Positions 58,287 to 64,000 of a stretch of DNA of 64,000 bases are shown here, one piece after another. Source of the DNA: Amycolatopsis thermoflava N1165 (GTDB lineage: Bacteria; Actinomycetota; Actinomycetes; Mycobacteriales; Pseudonocardiaceae). The notes below the pieces were generated by a model. It was not told where the DNA came from. It ran no database searches and saw only the letters and a program-made list of their open reading frames with translations. Location of the stretch: the NCBI RefSeq assembly GCF_000473265.1, contig NZ_KI421511.1, positions 8,468,415 through 8,532,414 on the forward strand, read 5' to 3'. Each line of letters begins with the position of its first letter. Positions within the stretch are counted from its first letter, which is position 1. The translations under genes and the position numbers were made by a program.

Positions 58287-59410
58287 GCGCCACCCTCGAC
58301 CGCATCAGCCGGGTTCGGATCTCGTCCGTGACGTTGCCGCTGGCGACCCCGATCAGCGACGCGAAGGTCCTCACCGGGCGGCAGAAGCCGATGACCGAGG
58401 TGGCGATGCTGTTCGCCGAGATCACCACCGAGAACGGTCTGGAGGGCGTCGGGTTCGGCTACTCGAAGCGGGCGGGCGGCCCCGGCCAGTTCGCGCACGC
58501 CCGTGAGATCGCGCCGGTGTTGCTCGGCGAGGATCCCAGTGACATCGCCAAGATCTGGGACAAGCTGGTGTGGGCGGGCGCGTCGGTCGGCCGCAGCGGC
58601 CTGTCCGTGCAGGCGATCGCGGCGTTCGACGTCGCGCTGTGGGACCTCAAGGCCAAGCGGGCCGGGCTGCCGCTGGCGAAACTGCTCGGCGCGCACCGGG
58701 ATTCGGTGCGGTGTTACAACACCTCCGGCGGGTTCCTGCACGCGCCGATCGAGGAGGTCGTCGAGCGCGCCGCCGAGTCGGTCGAGCGGGGCATCGGCGG
58801 CATCAAGATCAAGGTGGGCCACCCGTCGCACGAGGTCGACCTGGCCAGGGTGACGGCGGTCCGGGAAAAGATCGGCGACGTCCCGCTGATGGTCGACGCC
58901 AACCAGCAGTGGGACCGCGCGGCGGCGCGGCGCATGTGCCGCGCGCTGGAGCCGCTGGACCTGGTGTGGATCGAGGAGCCGCTGGACGCCTACGACTTCG
59001 AGGGGCACGCGCAGCTGTCGGCGGCGTTCGACACGCCGATCGCGACCGGCGAGATGCTCGCGAGCGCGGGGGAGCACGCCGAGCTGATCCGGGCCCGCGG
59101 CGCGGACATCGTGCAGCCCGATGCGCCGCGCGTCGGCGGCATCACCCAGTTCCTCAAGGTCATGGCGCTGGCCGACCACGCGCACCTCGGGCTCGCGCCG
59201 CACTTCGCGATGGAGGTCCACATCCACCTGGCGGCCGCCTACCCGCGCGAGCCGTGGGTCGAGCACTTCGAATGGCTGGACCCGCTGTTCGACGAGCACC
59301 TGGAGATCTCGGGCGGGCGCATGCACCTCTCCGGCCGGCCCGGACTGGGTGTGACGATCAGCGAGCAGGCCCGCGCGTGGACGGTGGCCCACGACGAGGT
59401 GAGGATCTAG
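58283..59410 (+). CDS. Galactarate/L-talarate dehydratase-type enolase superfamily enzyme
   Basis: A 375-residue mandelate-racemase-subgroup enzyme. Lys pair in GGIKIKVGHP, Asp in LMVDANQQWD, Glu in WIEEPLDAYD, Glu in ATGEMLAS, and His in LGLAPHFAMEVHIHLAA. The sequence matches L-talarate/galactarate dehydratases better than glucarate or gluconate dehydratases. The product, 5-keto-4-deoxyglucarate, is the same as from gudD, so it feeds kdgD. It could also act on another acid sugar; assay needed. Confidence 0.85.
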   Translation: MSATLDRISRVRISSVTLPLATPISDAKVLTGRQKPMTEVAMLFAEITTENGLEGVGFGYSKRAGGPGQFAHAREIAPVLLGEDPSDIAKIWDKLVWAGASVGRSGLSVQAIAAFDVALWDLKAKRAGLPLAKLLGAHRDSVRCYNTSGGFLHAPIEEVVERAAESVERGIGGIKIKVGHPSHEVDLARVTAVREKIGDVPLMVDANQQWDRAAARRMCRALEPLDLVWIEEPLDAYDFEGHAQLSAAFDTPIATGEMLASAGEHAELIRARGADIVQPDAPRVGGITQFLKVMALADHAHLGLAPHFAMEVHIHLAAAYPREPWVEHFEWLDPLFDEHLEISGGRMHLSGRPGLGVTISEQARAWTVAHDEVRI

Positions 59411-59904
59411 CGCGCCAGCTCCGTCGCCCAGGCGGTCACCGTGATTTCGCCCGTCGTGCCCAGGTCCGTTTCCACCGGCAGCTGTCGCGGCGCTTCGCCG
59501 GGCTTCGACGCGACGGTGAGCGCCGAGCCGGTCACGATCTCGCCGTCGGTCACCGTGTTCGCCCAGGACACCACCGTCACCAGCGACTTCCCGGGCGCCA
59601 GCGCGAACGTTCCCGGCCCGGGGTCGATCGCCATGTAGGACGAGCCCCGCTCGACCCGGACGTCCAGCACCTCGCCCTCCGGACCGAGGACCTGGACGTC
59701 CGGGTAGCCGGACACGGCACGCGTCGCCGTGCCGCAGTTCGTCAGTGTCAGCACGAAGGCCCGGTGCCCCAGCGCCGGCTCCACCGGGCCGCTCTCGTAG
59801 CGGGCGCAGTCCGCAGGCGGCGCGGGCGGTGGCGGCGGCGCCGGCGACGAGCACGCCGCCACCGAGAACAGCAGAACGGGCAACACGAACCGGAATCCCC
59901 CCAT
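59407..59904 (-). CDS. DUF4232-type lipoprotein
   Basis: A 165-residue secreted protein. The signal peptide ends in a lipobox (LLFSVAACSS), followed by a Pro-rich linker and a beta-rich domain with two Cys (CARYESG, LTNCGTA), typical of DUF4232. It should be anchored to the outer face of the membrane. Function unknown. Its stop overlaps the stop of the convergent dehydratase gene by 4 bp. Confidence 0.83.
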   Translation of the reverse strand: MGGFRFVLPVLLFSVAACSSPAPPPPPAPPADCARYESGPVEPALGHRAFVLTLTNCGTATRAVSGYPDVQVLGPEGEVLDVRVERGSSYMAIDPGPGTFALAPGKSLVTVVSWANTVTDGEIVTGSALTVASKPGEAPRQLPVETDLGTTGEITVTAWATELAR

Positions 59905-59914
59905 GCGGGGCAGG

Positions 59915-60610
59915 TTACCGCTCGAACGCGGCGACCGGTCCGGCGAGACCCGCCTTGACGCCGCGGCTCAGCTCGTCGCCCAGCACCTCCTCCTGGCCGT
60001 TCTCCACGGCGTCCAGCACCTGCCGCGCGAGGTCCTCCGGCGCCACCTTCGGGCCCTCGACGTGCGCGGCCATGTCGGTGTCCATGTACCCGACGTGCAC
60101 CCCGACCACGAGCGTGCCCTGCCCGCGCAGTTCCCAGCGGGCGGAGTTGGTGAACGACCACGCCGCCGCCTTCGCCGCGCTGTAGTCGGCCGTCACCGGC
60201 GGCGCCAGCCACGACAGCACCGACAGCACGTTGACCAGCGCGCCCCCGCCGTTGCGGCCGAGGATCGGTGCGAACGCACGCGAGACGTTGACCGGGCCGA
60301 AGAAGTTGGTCTCCAGCACCTTCCGGGCCGCGTCCAGGTCCGGCGCGGTCAGCAGCGAGCCGTTGCTGCCCACCCCCGCGTTGTTGACCACCAGCGTGGC
60401 GTCGGCCGCCAGCTCCGCCGCCGCCGCGACCGACGCGGGGTCGGTGACGTCGAGCCGGACCGGCGTCAGCCGCGGATCGGTGATGCTCTCCGGGTTGCGG
60501 GCCGCCGCGTAGACGGTCTTCGCGCCGCGGTCGAGGAGAGCGGTGGCGAGCACGCGGCCGAGACCGCGGTTGGCGCCCGTCACGAGCGCGATCGAACCGG
60601 CGATTTCCAC
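59915..60610 (-). CDS. Short-chain dehydrogenase
   Basis: A 231-residue SDR. VTGANRGLGRVLA cofactor loop, NNAGVGSNGSLL, Ser in LSVLSWL, and catalytic DYSAAKAAAW. GTG start with GAGG upstream, 5 bp after the thiolase stop, so it is in the same operon. It probably serves the thiolase as a hydroxyacyl-CoA dehydrogenase, or reduces a related ketone. Controlled through the thiolase promoter. Confidence 0.83.
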   Translation of the reverse strand: MEIAGSIALVTGANRGLGRVLATALLDRGAKTVYAAARNPESITDPRLTPVRLDVTDPASVAAAAELAADATLVVNNAGVGSNGSLLTAPDLDAARKVLETNFFGPVNVSRAFAPILGRNGGGALVNVLSVLSWLAPPVTADYSAAKAAAWSFTNSARWELRGQGTLVVGVHVGYMDTDMAAHVEGPKVAPEDLARQVLDAVENGQEEVLGDELSRGVKAGLAGPVAAFER

Positions 60611-60615
60611 TGTCC

Positions 60616-61824
60616 TCAAATCCTTTCGATGATGGTCGCGTTGGCCGTGCCGCCGGCCTCGCACATGGTCTGCAGGCCGAACCGGCCGCCGGTGCGCTCC
60701 AGCACCCCGAGCAGGGTGGTGGCCAGCCGCGCGCCGCTCGCGCCCAGCGGGTGCCCGATCGCGATCGCGCCGCCGTCGACGTTGACCTTCGCCGGATCCG
60801 CGCCGGTCTCGGCGAGCCAGGCGAGCACGACCGAGGAGAACGCCTCGTTGACCTCGAACGCGTCGATGTCCGAAATAGACAGTCCGGCGCGGGCGAGTAC
60901 CTTGGCGGTGGCCGGGATGATCCCGGTCAGCATGTAGACCGGGTCGTCGCCGGTGACCGTCGCGGTGTGGATCCGCGCCCGCGGCCGCCACCCGCGCTGA
61001 CGCGCGATCTCGCTGGTGGTGAGCACGAGCGCGGCCGCGCCGTCGTTGACCGGGCTGGAGTTGCCCGCGGTCACCTTCCAGTCGATCTCGCCGAACCGCG
61101 CGGTCCAGTGCTCGTGCGCGAACGCCGGGCGCAACCCGGCCAGCACCTCCAGGCTGGTTCCGGGCCGGATCGTCTCGTCGACGTCCAGCTGCGTGACCGT
61201 GCCGTCGGCGGCGGTGACCTTCAACGGCGCGACCTGACCGGCGAAGTGGCCGTCACGCCACGCCGCGGCCGCCCGCTGGTGGCTGGTCACCGCGAACTCG
61301 TCCAGCTGCGTGCGGGACAGGCCCCACTTGCGGGCGATCAGTTCGGCGGCCACGCCCTGCGGGATGAGCCCGCCGGGGTAGCGCTTCTCGACCGAGGGTC
61401 CCCACACGTCGGCGCGCACGCCGTCGACGTTGGCCGAGCTGCCGATCGGCACGTGGCTCATCGACTCGACACCGGAGGCGACGACGATGTCGTAGGCGCC
61501 CGCGACGATCCCCTGGGCGGCGAAGCTGAGCGCCTGCTGGCTGCTGCCGCACTGGCGGTCGACGGTGACGCCGGCGACCGAATCGGGGAAGCCCGCGGCC
61601 AGCGCCGCGAACCGGGTGGTGTTCCCGCTCTGCTCGCCGACCTGCCCGACGGCGCCGCCGATCACGTCGTCGATCTCGGACGGGTCGAGACCGGGCACGC
61701 GTTCCACCGCGCTCCGCAGCACGTGGGCGTGCAGCTCGACGGGGTGCACCGCGGCGTAGGCGCCGGTCGGCTTGCCCTTGGCGACGGGGGTGCGGACGGC
61801 CTCGACGATGACGGCGTCCCTCAT
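60616..61824 (-). CDS. Thiolase (acetyl-CoA C-acyltransferase)
   Basis: A 402-residue thiolase. Cys92 in VDRQCGSSQQ, His in GHPLGASGARLA, Cys in MCEAGGTANA. It is similar in layout to the FadA6-type thiolase at 1064. ATG at 61824 with GGGAG seven bases upstream. Three TetR-type palindromes stand between it and the divergent TetR gene, so the thiolase-SDR operon is probably repressed by that TetR. Substrate unknown; a steroid, lipid or fatty acid route would fit. Confidence 0.86.
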   Translation of the reverse strand: MRDAVIVEAVRTPVAKGKPTGAYAAVHPVELHAHVLRSAVERVPGLDPSEIDDVIGGAVGQVGEQSGNTTRFAALAAGFPDSVAGVTVDRQCGSSQQALSFAAQGIVAGAYDIVVASGVESMSHVPIGSSANVDGVRADVWGPSVEKRYPGGLIPQGVAAELIARKWGLSRTQLDEFAVTSHQRAAAAWRDGHFAGQVAPLKVTAADGTVTQLDVDETIRPGTSLEVLAGLRPAFAHEHWTARFGEIDWKVTAGNSSPVNDGAAALVLTTSEIARQRGWRPRARIHTATVTGDDPVYMLTGIIPATAKVLARAGLSISDIDAFEVNEAFSSVVLAWLAETGADPAKVNVDGGAIAIGHPLGASGARLATTLLGVLERTGGRFGLQTMCEAGGTANATIIERI

Positions 61825-61841
61825 GGTGTGCTCCCTTCTGC

Positions 61842-61870
61842 GGACCGATCGGTCCCGGACCGGTCGGTCC
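61842..61870. promoter_or_regulatory. Twin TetR-type operators before the thiolase gene
   Basis: GGACCGATCGGTCC (61842-61855) and GGACCGGTCGGTCC (61857-61870) are perfect 14-bp palindromes separated by one base. They lie 18-46 bp upstream of the thiolase start. Confidence 0.8.
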
Positions 61871-61909
61871 GAGCATGCGCCGCTGATCACAGACCTGTCA
61901 ACGGCGCGC

Positions 61910-61923
61910 GGACCGATCGGTCC
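61910..61923. promoter_or_regulatory. TetR-type operator at the tetR promoter
   Basis: GGACCGATCGGTCC, identical to the first thiolase-side operator, ends 14 bp before the tetR ATG. It overlaps a region with TTATCC (61925-61930), a possible -10 for a leaderless tetR mRNA. Confidence 0.75.
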
Positions 61924-61937
61924 GTTATCCTCGACAC

Positions 61938-62501
61938 ATGGCACGCACGGCAGCACCGGGAACTCGCGAGCGGATCCTCGACGTGGCGACCGCGCTCTTC
62001 TACGCCGAGGGGGTCCGCGCGGTCGGGATGAGCCGGATCATCGGCGAGGTCGGCTGCGGGAAGAACCTGCTCTACGCGCACTTCCCCAGCAAGACCGACC
62101 TGGTGGCGGCCTACCTCGACCGGTTCCGCGAGTGGCGCGACCGCGCCGAAACCGCGGCGCTGCGCGAGGCGGGCGACGACCCGGCCGACCGGCTGGTGGC
62201 GCTGGTCAAGGAGATCGCCGGGCGGCTGCGGCGCCCGGACTTCCGCGGCTGCCCGTTCCGCAACCTGCTCACCGAGTTCCCTGGCGGTGACGAACAGCCG
62301 GAGCGGATGGCGCGGGAGTACCTGGAGCAGACGCGCGAGCTCGTCGGCCGTCTGGCGCGGGAGACCGGCGCGGCCGATCCGGAGGGCCTGGCGGACCGGG
62401 TGTGGCTGATCATCGACGGGCTGTACGCGAGCGGGTTCCGCGAGCGGGCCGCGGACGTCGCGCCGGAGATGGTGCGGGAGGCCATCGCCGCGGCCGGGTG
62501 A
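61938..62501 (+). CDS. TetR-family repressor
   Basis: A 187-residue TetR. The N-terminal HTH is FYAEGVRAVGMSRIIGEVGCGKNLLYAHFP; the rest is a helical ligand domain with Cys in FRGCPFRNLL. The ATG lies 14 bp after an operator copy, so it probably represses itself and the divergent thiolase-SDR operon. The ligand is probably the acyl-CoA or acid of that pathway. Confidence 0.87.
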   Translation: MARTAAPGTRERILDVATALFYAEGVRAVGMSRIIGEVGCGKNLLYAHFPSKTDLVAAYLDRFREWRDRAETAALREAGDDPADRLVALVKEIAGRLRRPDFRGCPFRNLLTEFPGGDEQPERMAREYLEQTRELVGRLARETGAADPEGLADRVWLIIDGLYASGFRERAADVAPEMVREAIAAAG

Positions 62502-62515
62502 GGGCCGGAAGTCCC
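62502..62515. promoter_or_regulatory. DevR/DosR-like box before the universal stress gene
   Basis: GGGCCGGAAGTCCC on the plus strand reads GGGACTTCCGGCCC on the minus strand and matches the core GGGACttnnGnCCC of DevR/DosR sites. It starts right after the tetR stop, about 85 bp before the USP start. Universal stress proteins are classical DosR targets. Confidence 0.55.
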
Positions 62516-62596
62516 CGCCGCGGGTGACCATGGCCCGCTGCGTCGGCGGGTGCGCTCGCCTAGCGTCGGTTCCGGACCGACCGGGTGGAGGAACTG

Positions 62597-63475
62597 ATGG
62601 ACAGCAACGCGATCGTCGTCGGCGTGGACGGTTCCGACGAGGCGGACCGGGCGCTGCGCTGGGCGGCGGGCACGGCCGCGCGGCGGCACGAGCCACTGCA
62701 CATCGTGCACGGGTTCGCCCCGATGGCCGGCTTCTACGGTGCCGGGCTGCCGGTGCTGCGCGAGGCCTATGAAGCGTTCGTGAAGGCGGCCGACGACCTG
62801 CTCGCCGCCGCGGAGCGCACCGCGCGGGAGGCCGGCGGGCCCGAGCTGACGATCACCGCCGGGAAGCTGCACGAAGCCGGTCCGGTCGCGTTGATCGAGG
62901 CCTCGCGCACGGCCCGCACGGTGGTGCTGGGCTGTTCCGGCACCGGCGGCTTCACCGGGATGATGGTCGGCTCGACGACCGTCGAGGTCGCCGCGCACGC
63001 CCGCTGCCCGGTGGTCGTGGTCCGCGGCCGGGACGAGGCGACGGGCCCCGTGGTGGCCGGCGTCGACGGCAGCGCCACCAGCGAGCGCGCGCTCGGGACA
63101 GCGTTCGAGGAGGCGTCCTGGCGGGGCGTGCCGCTGGTCGCGGTGCACGTCTGGGCCGACGCGGACGTCTCGGGCCCTCCGGGCACGGTGCCGTTCCTGG
63201 TCGACTGGTCCGAGATCGAGCAGGACGCGCAGCGGCTGCTGGCCGAGCAGCTGGCGGGGTGGCAGGAGAAGTACCCGGACGTCGTCGTGGAGCGCGTCGT
63301 CGCGCGGGACCGGCCGCGGCACCAGCTGCTGAGCTGGAGCACCCGGGCGCAGCTGGTCGTGGTCGGCAGCCGCGGCCGGGGCGGGTTCCGCGGCCTGCTG
63401 CTGGGCTCGACGAGCCAGGCGCTCATCCACCACGCGCAGTGCCCGGTGATGATCGTGCGCCCGGAAGACGTATAA
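62597..63475 (+). CDS. Tandem universal stress protein
   Basis: A 292-residue protein with two UspA domains. The first starts IVVGVDGSDEADRALRWAAG, with G-x2-G-x9-G in CSGTGGFTGMMVGSTTVEV; the second starts VVAGVDGSATSERAL and ends SRGRGGFRGLLLGSTSQALI. The double layout and ATP-binding glycines match DosR-regulated stress proteins. ATG after GGAGGAACTG. It may help survival under low oxygen or nutrient stress. Confidence 0.9.
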   Translation: MDSNAIVVGVDGSDEADRALRWAAGTAARRHEPLHIVHGFAPMAGFYGAGLPVLREAYEAFVKAADDLLAAAERTAREAGGPELTITAGKLHEAGPVALIEASRTARTVVLGCSGTGGFTGMMVGSTTVEVAAHARCPVVVVRGRDEATGPVVAGVDGSATSERALGTAFEEASWRGVPLVAVHVWADADVSGPPGTVPFLVDWSEIEQDAQRLLAEQLAGWQEKYPDVVVERVVARDRPRHQLLSWSTRAQLVVVGSRGRGGFRGLLLGSTSQALIHHAQCPVMIVRPEDV

Positions 63476-63493
63476 CGACTTATATCCGGCCGC

Positions 63494-63916
63494 TCAGGAG
63501 CGGGTCGTCCGGACCGTGGAGGTCGGGCCGACCGTGATCACCGGCCCGGTCCACTCCGTGGACGCTGTGTAGGTGCTCAGCGGCGGGCGGGGGTGCGGTT
63601 CCATCGCCCGCTGCCGCGCCACCTCGTCGCTGTCGGTTTCGCGGGTGGCTGACGTCGAGCGCGTGCGGCTCGTCGTGGTGCGGGTGCGCGTGGTGCTCAC
63701 GGTGCTCACCTCGGACGGCGCCGGGGTGACCTCCACGACGGGCGCGACGACGGTGGCCGGCGGCGGTGGGGCGGCGCTCGTCGCGGCCGGGCGCGCCTCG
63801 ACGGGTGCGGGTGGCGCGGGAGCCGGTGACGCGAGCGAAACCGTCACGATCCCGGCGGCGCCGGTCGCGAGCGTGAGGACGGCGAGCGCCGGGCGCGGCC
63901 AGGATCTGGGGGACAT
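63494..63916 (-). CDS. Secreted or membrane-anchored Thr/Ser/Pro-rich protein
   Basis: A 140-residue protein. Residues about 9-31 form one hydrophobic segment (LAVLTLATGAAGIVTVSLAS), a signal peptide or anchor. The rest is low complexity (Ala/Pro, then Thr/Arg/Ser) with no Cys. It should be exported and disordered. I do not recognise a family. It converges on the USP gene. Confidence 0.65.
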   Translation of the reverse strand: MSPRSWPRPALAVLTLATGAAGIVTVSLASPAPAPPAPVEARPAATSAAPPPPATVVAPVVEVTPAPSEVSTVSTTRTRTTTSRTRSTSATRETDSDEVARQRAMEPHPRPPLSTYTASTEWTGPVITVGPTSTVRTTRS

Positions 63917-63964
63917 CGAACCTCTTCCGGGTGATCGGCAGGAAACGTATCACCCGGACGGGGT

Positions 63965-64000
63965 TCAGCCCGCCGACACCAGGTCCGCCAGCCGGTCCAG
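63965..64000 (-). CDS. C-terminal end of a gene continuing beyond the window
   Basis: The last 36 bases read on the minus strand as LDRLADLVSAG and a TGA stop. The helix-like sequence and codon use are consistent with a real C-terminus. Nothing can be said about function. Confidence 0.4.
   Translation of the reverse strand: MDRLADLVSAG

Overview
The window is high-GC DNA with dense genes, frequent GTG/TTG starts, ATGA/TGATG stop-start overlaps and many leaderless starts. Its protein families (mycobacterial-type steroid catabolism genes, FprB, DUF6292, F420-dependent LLM oxidoreductases, PucR and ECF regulators) point to an actinobacterium. A member of the Pseudonocardiaceae close to Amycolatopsis is my best guess; no rRNA or tRNA is present to test it. 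I see no CRISPR array, transposase or phage gene.

Layout. (1) 1-9650: an almost complete block for degrading the last two steroid rings (HIP pathway): ipdC, fadA6, ipdF, fadE30 and, divergently, fadD3, an extra enoyl-CoA hydratase, fadE31, fadE32 and fadE33. The divergent promoter carries a KstR-type palindrome and not the KstR2-type motif known for these genes. (2) 9647-13047: a redox module of a metallo-beta-lactamase/ODP-like protein facing an AurF-like diiron protein and an FprB-type ferredoxin reductase, with GGTAAC palindromes between them. (3) 13137-25204: small conserved proteins, two methyltransferases, a DNA-binding/hydrolase fusion, an MFS/MarR pair with only 5 bp between start codons, a MOSC protein, and an FtsX-type ABC exporter with two ATPases. 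An MFS protein with a tandem-repeat N-terminal tail closes this part. (4) 25474-32212: AraC and LysR regulators, two LLM oxidoreductases, a DUF6292/MerR locus with interlocked promoters, and decayed repeats ahead of a small Cys/His protein and a STAS protein.

(5) 32667-38558: a PucR-type regulator and what looks like a mevalonate-catabolic operon: class II HMG-CoA reductase, HMG-CoA lyase, a small membrane protein and a TctA-like permease. A 23-bp palindrome lies in its promoter region. (6) 38519-45406: an SDR, an NTF2-FMO fusion with a GAF regulator, and a PPOX/ECF sigma/hydrolase operon. (7) 45444-49467: a decay zone with a methyltransferase pseudogene carrying an internal inversion, a 54-bp tandem repeat array, a frameshifted cupin gene and an N-terminally shortened LuxR gene. 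(8) 49528-59410: an aldarate (glucarate/galactarate) catabolic locus with lactonase, two dehydratases, KDG dehydratase, ketoglutarate semialdehyde dehydrogenase, two MFS carriers and a LysR regulator. (9) 59407-64000: a lipoprotein, an SDR-thiolase operon with three copies of a TetR-type palindrome, its TetR, a universal stress protein behind a DevR/DosR-like box, and a secreted Thr/Ser-rich protein.

Together the genes describe a soil saprophyte taking in steroids, sugar acids and probably mevalonate, all ending in acyl-CoA or TCA intermediates.
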